Source: Plantago ovata (lineage: Eukaryota; Streptophyta; Magnoliopsida; Lamiales; Plantaginaceae). From it: 64,000 nucleotides of DNA. The notes beneath the pieces are model-generated. The model did not search any database. It was not told the DNA's origin and saw only the letters and a program-made list of their open reading frames with translations. The stretch lies in contig CM051456.1 of the NCBI GenBank assembly GCA_028274465.1, positions 114,133,397 through 114,197,396 on the forward strand, given 5' to 3'. The position numbers and the translations under genes are program-made. Of the stretch, positions 11,731-22,030 are shown in pieces (the stretch's first letter is position 1; the number at the start of each line of letters is the position of its first letter).

Positions 11731-12534
11731 TCAAAGATCAGTAAGAATGTTTAGTATTGTGACTCTACATCTAATCAATTGCCTATACAGTGTTTCTAAT
11801 TCTGATTCATATTCCTCAATACAAGAATCAAGATCTTGCAAACTTGTTTGCACCAATTGGCCATCAAGAACCTTAGCATCAAGTGCTAAATCTACAATCT
11901 CCACTTCACTTGAAATGTTGCTAGAAGCCTCCGATTTCGTAGCCATGAACTTCGATACGAAACTCCATCCCTTCGATTTCGCAATGGGGCACGATAAGTA
12001 CATCAAAATGGCTTTGAAAGTTGCAATGGTAACATCTGATGCTTCCCTCAAAGCCCTAATGGGGTCATCTTGATCCACATTTAGTGAAACAGCTAACTCC
12101 TTTTTCTCCATCTTCTTGAGTGTTTTCATGCTTTTGGACAAGTTCTTGTTCATCTTCTTTCTCAAGGACAAGTATGAGCTAATATCATCCTGGATACTGC
12201 TGGATTCAATACCCTTGCGACGAATAGCCGATTGAAGTGACTGAACATTTTCTTTGATCATATGAAACATTTCCCTAATGTTGTTACAGCAATCAATCAA
12301 CTCCACTGATCCATCCAAATGGTTTTGAAGGTCAAGTGATTGTGGATGAGAAGATGAAAATTGTGTAAGTTCTTGAACGGAGTTGTAAAGCTCTGCAAGC
12401 TCAACAAGTCCAAAGTGAAGAGACTCTGAGCTTGTTGCACTGGTCTTCTTGCAAGATTCAACTTTTGTGGGATTGTGTGAAGGTAATCTTGAAGGCAAAC
12501 TGATGGACCTGAATCTAACTTGTGTAGCTGCCAT
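11731..12534 (-). CDS. DUF241 (BPS1-like) protein, gene 3, 267 aa
   Basis: An intact single-exon gene. The start at 12534 (MAATQVRFRSISLPSRLPSH) is chosen over the in-frame TTG at 12627 because it aligns with paralogues and a TATA box (TATATATAAAC, about 12628-12639) lies about 95 nt upstream, overlapping the longer reading. Conserved blocks are present in order: FRSISLPSRLP, LDGSVELIDCCNNIREMFHM, VQSLQSAIRRKGIESSSIQ, FKAILMYLSCPIAKS, and the C-terminal RCRVTILNILTDL. It is somewhat more divergent than genes 4-7, with a shorter linker after the N-terminal motif. Function unknown. Confidence 0.92.
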   Translation of the reverse strand: MAATQVRFRSISLPSRLPSHNPTKVESCKKTSATSSESLHFGLVELAELYNSVQELTQFSSSHPQSLDLQNHLDGSVELIDCCNNIREMFHMIKENVQSLQSAIRRKGIESSSIQDDISSYLSLRKKMNKNLSKSMKTLKKMEKKELAVSLNVDQDDPIRALREASDVTIATFKAILMYLSCPIAKSKGWSFVSKFMATKSEASSNISSEVEIVDLALDAKVLDGQLVQTSLQDLDSCIEEYESELETLYRQLIRCRVTILNILTDL

Positions 12535-12820
12535 TTTCTTGATGTTTTCTTGATTTGTAGTATATATTTGTGAAAATGAATTGAGATCAGGTGTGTTGAG
12601 TTGATGAAAATGGTGAGGGTCTATCAAGTTTATATATACATGGGCACCATATATCCTGTGTGTGATTCATCAATAGCTTGCATGTGATTGCAATATGGGC
12701 TAATATGGACAATTCTATAATGCATTTCGGTTGCTCTTTTAACCATCAAAGTTTATTAGATGGAGATATTTTAAAATGGATCTGTCAATGTGGCTTTGAA
12801 GCAGCACAGCTATGCCGTTC

Positions 12821-12850
12821 ATCTACCAAGTGGCATACATGCAATGGTAG
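12821..12850. promoter_or_regulatory. Conserved upstream block of DUF241 gene 3
   Basis: TCTACCAAGTGGC, then ACATGCAATGGTAGG, about 290-315 nt upstream of the gene 3 ATG. Same module as in front of genes 2 and 4-7. Confidence 0.6.
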
Positions 12851-13080
12851 GTGTATATCCATACCGAATTTAAAAATGGATCTTTCTGTTTTGCTGTCTC
12901 CTTAATCATTTGCAGCCTTGCAGGTGTATAATTCTCTCAACCAATCCTAAATCGTGAATGTACCAACAGAATTTGATTGGAAGATTTAAGAGGTACGTAG
13001 CATGTCTACGTGGTGAGAATATGGGGCCTAATTATTTTGGTTGCTGCAACTTTTAGATACAGGACAAACCAAATTTACTT

Positions 13081-13103
13081 TTTTTTTTTTTTTTTTCCGA
13101 AAT
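13081..13103 (-). mobile_element. Poly-A-only retroposed insertion (23 bp) with 17-bp TSD
   Basis: A T16 run followed by CCGAAAT is flanked by perfect direct repeats ACAAACCAAATTTACTT (13064-13080 and 13104-13120). On the minus strand this is a few nucleotides of donor plus a poly-A tail, as expected when target-primed reverse transcription stops almost at once. It is upstream of gene 3. Confidence 0.75.
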
Positions 13104-13120
13104 ACAAACCAAATTTACTT

Positions 13121-14702
13121 GATACTTTATACTTGAATGCCAAGATATATGTTTTCTAGTAGTATGAAGCAATGGAAAAGGTAGAAAAGTAGAATTAAAG
13201 ATCAAGGCCGGCTGGATATATACACATGTTGTGATCTCTGCTAGTGAGTGTCATATAAACATGGATAATACACCATATATCCATGTGATAGGAAAAAGGC
13301 TATCATCTCGGTTTCTGAGTTATGTTTTGAATATTCATTGTATATTGTTGTTTCACAGATGATAATATATGATCCATATGAGTTTTTCGAAACTTAGTGC
13401 GGAAGGGTTAAATTTAGTAAAATATAAAAGATATTACATCTTTTTCAAATTTTATGTGTTTATGTACAGGTTGACACCCCCTTTCACCCGCTCGCAGTTT
13501 TGCTCTTGTATTGTATAGCAAGCAACATTTTTGTCCACCAAGCACCCACCCGGCCTCTTTGCTCAGAGTTCTCATATACTTTGCTCCTACTAAAACTTTA
13601 GGTGACTTGCTCTCATCAAATTATTAGGACCATTTAATAGTAACTACCGTCTTAGTTCGGGACTTCGTGAAGAGTTGTAATTCATTAGTCGCGTTTTGTA
13701 TTCGACGTTTCTATTGCCGGCCTGGATTATGACAACTGTTCTCTAATCTACGGCAGCTGTATATGGCAATTGAGCAAGCAACTCAATTGCTATAAACACT
13801 GTTCTTCGCTCATTTTTTAGGCTTATCAATGAACTTCAATTAAATTAGCAATTCTCAATGCTTCTCTAGATCAATTCATAACAGAAATGTCCAACACGAC
13901 CCCCCCTCCCGGGACAGAGGTCTCGTATGAACGAGTTTCCCCTTTTAAACGTCGTGTGCTTTGGTCCCATTGAATTTTAAGTTTTAGCTACGGCCTTTCC
14001 AAACGGAGCAAAAGTTTCAACGAGTTTTAAGAGGCCGTTTATAAAAACGTATTAAGAGAAAAATATGTTTTCGGAGTCATCTTCTGTGTTTAAGGCATCT
14101 ACCTTGGCCCTTGCCTTCTGCTGTCAAGTTATGAACTTTTAGCTAGTTTGCAAGTTTGAGGGGCACTTTAAATAAATCGGCGAATTTCAAGGCTAAAATT
14201 TCAGGAATATATTTCTTCCTCTATATACAAAATAGTTTGAAGAGAGTTCAAACTTTTATCTCCTTTTCTTCTTTTAATCCCGACGAACTGAAAAATGAGA
14301 TGATTTTGAACCTGCAATTTTAATTTGCCAAACGGATTAATAATAAAAAGTTTTAGTTCTGTTTGCAATTTTCACTAGTGAACGGCCTTACCGCCTTACA
14401 CCACTAATTCTCAAGAGACGACGGTCCCCTGAATTCTGTAATCATTCACTTCAATCCCTGTGTATATATAAAATATTCAAAGTTCTCTGAAAATCAATTT
14501 CTGTACAATACTCATAATTGTGGATTTCAATCATTTGATTTTACACCAATATGTAAAAAGGTTCATCAATAGCCAGAAGGACGAGCTCATTTTTCCTTAA
14601 AAATTGATTTGGGAATTTCTGGAAAATTAGGGTTAGAGACAGGGTTTATGTTAATTTGGGGATTTTATTGCTGAAGCCTGAAGGGAGTGTTTGGGCAGAA
14701 TC
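13121..14702. other. Intergenic spacer; flank shared with the gene 5 unit
   Basis: No gene seen. The sequence from about 14290 to 14600 is recognisably similar to about 17890-18150, so the duplication that produced genes 4 and 5 includes 3' flanking sequence of both. Confidence 0.55.
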
Positions 14703-15193
14703 AAATTCAAACTTACCAAATTTCAGAAAACCAGACTACATATCCGGCAGAGACTAATTAAATTCCAGCCATGGAAATGCTGCAAGAATAATTACTACTA
14801 GTAAGAAAGTAGTACCAAAACAGAGAACCAAACTGGCAAAAAATGGAAAACTGAACTAAATCAAGTTTGTGATTAAAGATATGTAATCATATTATACCAA
14901 AACATATACTAGTGAGTGCTTTACATTGGCAATTATAAAAAATTGCCATGGAAATTCAAACTTACCAAATTTCAGAAAACCAGACTACATATCCGGCAGA
15001 GACTAATTAAATTCCAGCCATGGAAATGCTGCAAGAATAATTACTACTAGTAAGAAAGTAGTACCAAAACAGAGAACCAAACTGGCAAAAAATGGAAAAC
15101 TGAACTAAATCAAGTTTGTGATTAAAGATATGTAATCATATTATACCAAAACATATACTAGTGAGTGCTTTACATTGGCAATTATAAAAAATT
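14703..15193. repeat. Exact tandem duplication of a 242-249 bp segment
   Basis: Copy 1 (14703-14951) and copy 2 (14952-15193) appear identical over 242 bp, both starting AAATTCAAACTTACCAAATT and ending CATTGGCAATTATAAAAAATT. Copy 2 ends 14 bp before the gene 4 stop codon, so it forms the 3' flank of that gene. The lack of any mismatch indicates a very recent event or an assembly artefact. Confidence 0.95.
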
Positions 15194-15207
15194 TTCAATC
15201 TCATTAA

Positions 15208-16008
15208 TCAAAGATCAGTAAGAATGTTTAAAAATGTGACTCTACATCTGATCAAATCCCTATACAGTGTTTCTAATCCTGATTCAAGTCCGTCAATGCA
15301 CGAAGCAAGATCTTGTAAACTCCTTTGCACCATTTGACCATCAATTGTCTTGCAAACCAGTGCTGAATCTACGATCTCAATCTCACTCACATTGCTTGAA
15401 CAAGCTTCTGATTTTGTGGCCACCAGCCTTGTAACCAGGTTCCATCTTCCAGATTTTGAAATCGTGCACGATAAGTACGTCAAAATGGCCTTAAAATTTG
15501 CAACTGTAACTTCTGTTGCTTCCCTCAAAACCATAATGAGGCTATCATCTGCATTTGATGAAAGTTCCTTTTTCTCAATATTCTTGAGTGTCTTCAAGCT
15601 TCTGGCAATGTTCTTGTTCATCCTCTTTCTGAAGCTCATGTATGTGGTAATGTCATCACAAATGCTGCTGGATTCAACCCCTTTACGACGAATCGCAGAT
15701 TGAAGGGATTGTACATTTTCTTGGATTGTATGGAACATTTCTCTGATGGTGTTGCACGAATCAATCAACTCCACTGATCCATCCAACTGGCTTTGAAGAT
15801 CAAGTGATTGTTGAGAAGCTGATGAAAACTGTGTGTACTCTTGAACTGAGTTGTAAAGTTTTGCAAGGTTAACAAGACCTGATTGAAGGTTCTCTGCATT
15901 GACATTGTTCAAAGACTTGATCTTTTCCAACTGGGATTCAAAGGTATTGTTGAAAGGTAATCTTGAAGGAAAGCTAATGGATCTGATGTGGGTTTGTGTA
16001 GTTGCCAT
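15208..16008 (-). CDS. DUF241 (BPS1-like) protein, gene 4, 266 aa
   Basis: An intact single-exon gene starting MATTQTHIRSISFPSRLPFN. It has SISFPSRLP instead of SISLPSRLP, LDGSVELIDSCNTIREMFHT, VQSLQSAIRRKGVESSSICD, FKAILTYLSCTISKSGRWNL and a C-terminal RCRVTFLNILTDL. A TATA box (TATATATAAG, 16101-16110 region) lies about 95 nt upstream. It is nearly identical to gene 5, and the similarity continues in both flanks, so the pair arose from a recent duplication of roughly 3 kb. No membrane segment or signal peptide; function unknown. Confidence 0.93.
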   Translation of the reverse strand: MATTQTHIRSISFPSRLPFNNTFESQLEKIKSLNNVNAENLQSGLVNLAKLYNSVQEYTQFSSASQQSLDLQSQLDGSVELIDSCNTIREMFHTIQENVQSLQSAIRRKGVESSSICDDITTYMSFRKRMNKNIARSLKTLKNIEKKELSSNADDSLIMVLREATEVTVANFKAILTYLSCTISKSGRWNLVTRLVATKSEACSSNVSEIEIVDSALVCKTIDGQMVQRSLQDLASCIDGLESGLETLYRDLIRCRVTFLNILTDL

Positions 16009-16227
16009 TTTCTTTATCTGATGCTTTAATTTTTATTTGGAGAAAGTTGAGAGGATTTGAAGATGCTGAGATGATGATAATGTTGATGGTTTTGGGACCT
16101 TATATATAAGATGACTTCGCATTTTGTTCTTGTGAATTTTTGCAGTATGGGGCTATTTTGACAATTTTAATATTTTTGTTTTATTCAATTATCAAGGTGG
16201 CATGGAAACAGGACAGATATGGTGTTT

Positions 16228-16259
16228 CTCTACCAAGTGGCGTGCATGCAATGGTGGTT
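16228..16259. promoter_or_regulatory. Conserved upstream block of DUF241 gene 4
   Basis: TCTACCAAGTGGC followed by GTGCATGCAATGGTGGTT, about 220-250 nt upstream of the ATG. It includes CATGCA (RY-like) and, on the minus strand, CACTTG (E-box-like). Confidence 0.6.
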
Positions 16260-16565
16260 GCAAGCATATTAGTCCAATTAAAATTTTAAATGAATTAATT
16301 GTGTATATTTGGTTTCTATTCATAATATAGCCCATGCATAATATGTCGATCAATATCATTAGTGCCCGATTAAATATGTCGATCAATCCTGGGCTAAAGA
16401 TCAATACATGTATATGACTATATTCATTCGAGGAATAAAAAGGAAATTTTAAATTCTGTCTGGCTGTCTCCCTGATAATTGGGAGCTCATCATTCACCAA
16501 TTGCAGCAGTATTCTCAGAATTCTGATAGAAAGGGTGTAAATCTCTCAACTTTAGCGGTAAGCCT

Positions 16566-16612
16566 ATGTACCACGTAGTGCAAAAGTTTTGGTTGCTAGG
16601 GGACAATTTTGT
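16566..16612. promoter_or_regulatory. Second conserved upstream block (GTACCACGTAGTGC) of gene 4
   Basis: GTACCACGTAGTGCAAAAG followed by TTTTGGTTGCTAGGGGACAA, about 560 nt upstream of the ATG. Close copies lie upstream of genes 5, 6 and 7 and as orphans at 26725 and 33186. It contains an ACGT core. Confidence 0.45.
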
Positions 16613-16783
16613 AATGACAAGTAGTATAACACGACAAAAGATAACTTTTTCCTGGCTGATACAGAAATACAACTAGTTTTAGATGGATACTTGTTCATAG
16701 CATAGATAGGTATGTAGAAAATTTGGAGTAGAGATCGATGTATACGGAGCTAGTTTTAAGTTTGCATGAAGAACATGCATGAT

Positions 16784-17560
16784 ATTTTTTTATTTATTTT
16801 TTATTTTTCGAATAACTCGGGTAAACCTCACAATAAGTTCACATAATAGTCTACAAACCACGTGAACCAATTAAGTTAAATCGCACAAGTGCGACCGTGC
16901 TCTGGCCTACGATAGCATAATAACAAATTCTCCTCACGTGGGATTCGAACTTGTGACCAAGAGGAATATATTTCCCCTATCTTTAATCAAATGAGCCAAC
17001 CTCCCAAGAGAAATATGTTTCTCGGGTAAAATCCATTTTTGGTACTCCAGAGTGAGAGTGAGACACGTCCAATTTATGTACTCTAGAGTGGCTATGTCCA
17101 ATTTATGTACTTTATTGTAACATACTGTCCAATTTTGGTATTTTCTCAATTTAACCGTAAAAAAGTAAACAATATGAACGCATGACAACCAATCGCTAGA
17201 CATGTCAAAATTTTCAAAGAAATAGGAAAACTATACACGCATTATAAGCGCATTTTCATACTTTAAATACCAAAAAGTATACATTACACACCCATTTTTC
17301 TATCTTTTTCATAATTTTCGATTTCGAGTTTTTCGCCATTTTCGAGTTAGGCCGTTGTGTGTTTGTCATGCGCTCTTATTGTTCAATTTTTCAAGATTAA
17401 ATTGAGAAAGTATCAAAATTGGACAGTATGTTACAAGAAAGTACATAAATTGGACATAGCTACTCTAGAGTATATAAATTGGACGTGTCTCACTCTGGAA
17501 TACCAAAAAATGAATTTTACCCTATGTTTCTCCTATCTTTAATCAAATGAGCCAACGCTA
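16784..17560 (-). mobile_element. tRNA-derived SINE with duplicated head, interrupted by a MULE-like element
   Basis: On the minus strand it has a box A (TTGGCTCATTTGATTAAAG), a box B (GTCACAAGTTCGAATCCC near 16945-16962) and an A-rich 3' tail (near 16784-16812). Imperfect 15-bp repeats AAGAACATGCATGAT (16769-16783) and AAGAACATGCTTGAT (17561-17575) mark its target site. The box A head occurs twice (about 16977-17000 and 17532-17556), one copy on each side of the MULE-like insert. Without the insert the SINE is about 270 bp. Confidence 0.75.
17024..17522. mobile_element. MULE-like non-autonomous element, 499 bp, 10-bp TSD
   Basis: Long terminal inverted repeats (about 170 bp; ends GGGTAAAATCCATTTTTGGT and, reversed, GGGTAAAATTCATTTTTTGG) are flanked by a perfect 10-bp direct repeat TATGTTTCTC (17014-17023 and 17523-17532). 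Long TIRs with a 9-11 bp TSD are typical of Mutator-like elements. The open frames in the arms are inverted copies of each other, not genes. Confidence 0.85.
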
Positions 17561-18246
17561 AAGAACATGCTTGATTCGAGAGGTTTTGGTTTGTCTAGCT
17601 AGGAGTTTTAGGAAGGTGAGGTTAAGGTGAATTGTGCATTGCATATGCACCGAGTAAGCTCGAAACTCGTGATCTTTTAATCGATCACATAATTTTAAAA
17701 TTCGGCAAAGATCATGGTCGACTTGATATCGTAGACACGATCATGCGGCGCTAGCTTCATGGGGAACAATGTTCCATTCAATTCGGTACTTAACACCTCT
17801 AGCCGGAGTTATCATACCGTTTCCTTTTAAACCTTCATATGAATTGCTAGCTCTCATGAAATGTCCAACACCTCTCTCCCCCAATAACCGAAAAATTTGA
17901 GATGATTTTGGATCAAATGCAATGTTAATTTGTATAAAACGTTTGAGGTCTGTTTGCAATTTTTATAAGTAAACGGGCTTACACTACAAGTTCCAGGTCC
18001 TTGAACTTTGTAATCTCATAAATATAAATTAAACTTTTCTGAAAATATAGTTTTGCCAATATTTATATATTAATTATGTATTGAAGCACTTGATTCATCA
18101 CCGGTATGTATCAGCATTGTTCTCGAGGAAAAAGAGCTCATTTTTTCGTTATGGTGGAACTACATTATACCAAAATATAGTACGTATACTACTAGTACTT
18201 AACATATATATGTAGGCACATATCAATAAAATTTCAATCTCATTAA

Positions 18247-19044
18247 TCAAAGAGCAGTAAGAATGTTTAAAAATGTGACTCTACATCTGATCAAATCCCT
18301 ATATAGTATTTCTAATCCTGATTCAAGTCCTTCAATGCAAGAAGCAAGATCTTGTAAGCTTCTTTGCACCATTTGACCATCAGTAGTCTTGCAAACCAGT
18401 GCTGAATCTACAATCTCAATCTCACTCACATTGCTTGATAAACATGCTTCTGATTTTGTGCCCATCAGCCTTGTCATCCATCTTCCGGATTTCGAAACCG
18501 GGCACGATAAGTACGTCAGAATGGCCTTAAAAGTTGCAACTGTAACTTCTGATGCTTCCCTCAAAACCATAATGAGGTTATCATCTGCATTTGATGAGAG
18601 ATCCTTCTTCTCAATATTCTTGAGTGTCTTTAAGCTTTTGGCAATGTTCTTGTTCATTCTCTTTCTGAAGCTCATGTATGTAGAAATGTCATCACAAATG
18701 CTGCTGGATTCAACACCTTTACGACGAATCGCAGATTGAAGGGATTGTACATTTTCTTGAATTGTATGGAGCATTTCTCTGATTGTGTTGCAAGAATCAA
18801 TCAACTCCACTGATCCATCCAACTGGCTTTGAAGATCAAGTGACTGTTGAGAAGCTGATGAGAACTGTGTGTATTCTTGAACTGAGTTGTAAAGTTTTGC
18901 AAGGTTAACAAGACCTGATTGAAGGTTCTCTGCATTGACATTCCTCAAAGTTTTGAGGTTTTCCAACTGGGATTCAAAGGTATTGTTGGAAGGTAATTTT
19001 GAAGGAAAACTAATGGATCTGATGTGAGTTTGTGCAGTTGCCAT
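18247..19044 (-). CDS. DUF241 (BPS1-like) protein, gene 5, 265 aa
   Basis: An intact single-exon gene starting MATAQTHIRSISFPSKLPSN. It differs from gene 4 by scattered substitutions and small indels, for example the loss of the Asn-Leu-Val stretch after SGRW. It has LDGSVELIDSCNTIREMLHT, VQSLQSAIRRKGVESSSICD and RCRVTFLNILTAL at the end. The TATA box (TTATATATAAA, about 19128-19137) is about 85-95 nt upstream of the ATG. A 20-bp poly-A insertion lies just upstream of that TATA box and is absent from gene 4. Downstream sequence to about 17890 is shared with gene 4. Function unknown. Confidence 0.93.
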   Translation of the reverse strand: MATAQTHIRSISFPSKLPSNNTFESQLENLKTLRNVNAENLQSGLVNLAKLYNSVQEYTQFSSASQQSLDLQSQLDGSVELIDSCNTIREMLHTIQENVQSLQSAIRRKGVESSSICDDISTYMSFRKRMNKNIAKSLKTLKNIEKKDLSSNADDNLIMVLREASEVTVATFKAILTYLSCPVSKSGRWMTRLMGTKSEACLSSNVSEIEIVDSALVCKTTDGQMVQRSLQDLASCIEGLESGLEILYRDLIRCRVTFLNILTAL

Positions 19045-19149
19045 TTTTATCTGATGTTTTGGCTTTGGAAAAGTTGAGAGGATTTTGAAGATGTTGAGAT
19101 GATGATAATGTTGATGGCTTTGGGACCTTATATATAAACTGAATGACTT

Positions 19150-19169
19150 TTTTTTTTTTTTTTTGTTAC
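19150..19169 (-). mobile_element. Poly-A-only retroposed insertion (20 bp) in the gene 5 promoter, 16-bp TSD
   Basis: A T run plus GTTAC is flanked by perfect direct repeats ATAAACTGAATGACTT (19134-19149 and 19170-19185). The insertion plus its TSD adds 36 bp immediately upstream of the TATA box of gene 5 relative to the closely related gene 4 promoter. Confidence 0.75.
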
Positions 19170-19290
19170 ATAAACTGAATGACTTTGCATGTGTTATTAT
19201 GAACTTAGCAGTATGGGGCTATTTGACAAGTTTAATATTTGGTTTGATTCAATTATCAAGGTGGCACAAAAACAGGACAGCTCTGGTGTT

Positions 19291-19322
19291 TCTCTACCAA
19301 GTGGCCTGCATGCAATGGTGGC
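19291..19322. promoter_or_regulatory. Conserved upstream block of DUF241 gene 5
   Basis: TCTCTACCAAGTGGC followed by CTGCATGCAATGGTGGCT, about 250-280 nt upstream of the ATG (the 36-bp insertion adds to the spacing). Nearly identical to the gene 4 block. Confidence 0.6.
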
Positions 19323-19619
19323 TACATGCACATTAGTCCAATTAAAAATTAAGATAAAATGTGGATATTTGTTTTCTATTCATACAAGCCCATAATATGT
19401 CGATCAATATTATTAGGGCCTGGTTAAATATGTCGATCAATCTGGGGCTAAAGATCAATACATGAATATGACTATATGCATTCGAGGAATAAAAAGGAAA
19501 TTTTAAATCTTGTCTGGCTGTCTCCCCCATAATTGGGAGCTCATCACGTCCAATTGCAGTAGTATTTTCAGGCTTGTAATAGAAAAGGGTGTAAATCTCT
19601 CAACTTTAGCGGTACGCCT

Positions 19620-19662
19620 ACGTACCACGTAGTGCAAAAATTTTGGTTGCTAGGAGACAATT
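19620..19662. promoter_or_regulatory. Second conserved upstream block of gene 5
   Basis: ACGTACCACGTAGTGCAAAA followed by TTTGGTTGCTAGGAGACAA, about 580 nt upstream of the ATG. Confidence 0.45.
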
Positions 19663-19749
19663 TTGTATTGACAAGTAGTATAACACGACAAAAGATAACT
19701 TTTTCTTGGCTGATATTTTTATACAACTAGTTCTTGATACATTCACTCT

Positions 19750-21430
19750 TGATGGATACTTATTTGTTCATAACACATGCAGACAATTTGGATCACTAGA
19801 GATAGTGTATAGACACTCGGGAGTAGAGATAGAGCTAGTTTAATTAAGTTCGCATAAAGAACATGCATAATTTGAGAAGTACGCATTTTCAGGTTTCACG
19901 GTGAAAATCGTAACTGCCAAAAGTTTAGATTCCAAATTTTAAACAAAATTAATTTGTTTGAGAATTAATATAAATGGCTAGAATTAGTACAAATGACTCT
20001 GTTGAACTTGGTTGTTGAAGTTGTGGATGTATTTTTTTCTTGATGATGGAAGTGGCTAAGGTTGACTATCAGGTGATTCAGGTTACTCCGTTGACGGCAA
20101 GTAGATTGGCCGAGAGTTTGAGTTTTCTGCTTAATTTATTTATTTTTGGAAAAAGTACCGATATATATTACTATTACTACATAGTAGTTTATACAGACAT
20201 GCTTTGGAGTTCGTTAGACGTAGCTAAGCGAAAGTAAGTCATTAATTACATACGAGTGAAGCCACGCAGGACATAAGTCCTAAACAACTAAACTAGAAAT
20301 TGCATCAGTGGGTCTAAATCGAAATAAGGATTTTGCTCCTTAAATTATTTCTTATGGCTGTGGATGTAATTATTTCTTATGTATTGCTTTTAGAGATTTT
20401 AATTTGGGAATACGTCCATGGATTTCTTATACATTTGTTTTGTTGGGACTTGTCAATATGTCCATAGCTTTTTTTTTCTTTTTTTAAGATGATAAGTTAA
20501 GAGTAAATAGCGTCGAGTCCATAAGGAATCATCATTGATAATTGACCGTGGGTGATTGTCTTTAAAAGTGGACACAATCAATATTAATTTTACCCTTATA
20601 GTTTTTGTTAGGGGTGAATTGTGGGCTCCTTGACTAACTCTTTGAGTTAGACATACTAAACGATGTGGTGATCAAAATTGAGCTCCTACCACAAACTATT
20701 AAACATGTGTATAGACGAACTTTGGCGTATAGATTCGAGCGTGGTATTTGGGTATGGTTGAGTGTATCAGTTGTATACTTCGATCCCTTTCTTATATATT
20801 CTTGTTTGATTATTAATAAATTTTTAATTTTCCATTAAAATAAAATGACTAAATTCCGCACCTCTCTATGAATTAAAATATTTTAGATACTAAAAGTTCT
20901 ATTACAATTGATATAGTGCGTGTGACATGTTTAGTACATACGTACAAGTTACTTTTTTGAAAGAATTTAAATCCATTAAGCCCGAGTAATGTACAAATTC
21001 TAAGAGGGGAATTCCCCAATCTCCTGTTTATGACATACAAGCGATCATAAACTCTAGTACAATACATGAAAAGGACAAAATGGTCGGAGTAACCAATGGA
21101 GGGAAAACTTCAAGGGACAAGTAGCCAAACTCTAGCTTAGGACTATAATTTGTAACTACTTTAAAACACAATGCCCTACGAATCAAACATCTCAACCCAA
21201 TCGAACTCCAACACAATGTTGTGATCCGAAATACAGTTTATGGGGAGTTCTCGTCTCTCTATTAGTTTCAGAGCAATAATCCAGGATTACGACACTACTT
21301 CTACTCCACAGAGAGGTGCAGAGCTTTAGATTTTGAGTGTTTCCTGAATACGTAAAAGTTATTGTTAATGAAGAAATTAACTTCATAGTAACGATTTGAT
21401 TTGAAGAGGACAGTTGGTTGAGTAACATGA
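19750..21430. other. Intergenic spacer, no gene seen
   Basis: No credible ORF. The segment 20560-20835 ends in TTGATTATTAATAAATTTTT and may be a degraded retroposon tail. Nothing else is recognisable. Confidence 0.4.
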
Positions 21431-21622
21431 GTTCCCTTTAAAAGTTGGCCGGAGACCGTGCTTTGTTTTTTGTCCTTCCGTTACAATTTGTTTAAGCCGG
21501 CTAGTTAGTGTTTTCCTTTGTTGATTGTAAGTTGGTTATGACTTGGTTTTAATTTCACGAGTATTTATAATAAGAGTTATTAATAAAAAATTTAGCCGAT
21601 TCAAAAAAGAAAAAAAAATGTA
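21430..21622 (+). mobile_element. 5'-truncated LINE 3' end (probable)
   Basis: Ends in AATAAAAAATTTAGCCGATTC followed by an A-rich tail (21596-21618), very like the end of the TSD-bounded LINE fragment at 34369-34652 (AATAAATTTTTAGCCGATTC). I found no clear target-site duplication, and the left limit is arbitrary. Confidence 0.4.
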
Positions 21623-21735
21623 CGTACTACATCGAATTTCTACGTGAATGTTAATTAAAGAATATATAATAAGAGATATTATCACATTATTATATGAGAC
21701 ATTTCTACTGATTACAAAGTAGCTAGGCCTGTAAA

Positions 21736-21879
<144 letters not shown>

Positions 21880-21999
21880 CACCGGAAATTTTATAGTTTC
21901 TCATTTAGTTTGTTGAGCTTTTCTTATCTCCGATTTGACTTTAAATTAACTATAATTAATTATGAAAAAAGTAATTTTACAAATTATAGTATAAAAATA

Positions 22000-22030
22000 C
22001 TAGGACTTGCGTCGCACGTTATACGTGCGA
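22000..22030 (-). mobile_element. Helitron-like 3' terminus (minus strand)
   Basis: On the minus strand, the hairpin TCGCACGTATAACGTGCGA (22012-22030) is followed by CGCAAGTC and the terminal CTAG (22000-22003), then T. The architecture matches the end at 7481-7511. The element would extend rightwards; its 5' end is not identified. Confidence 0.55.
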
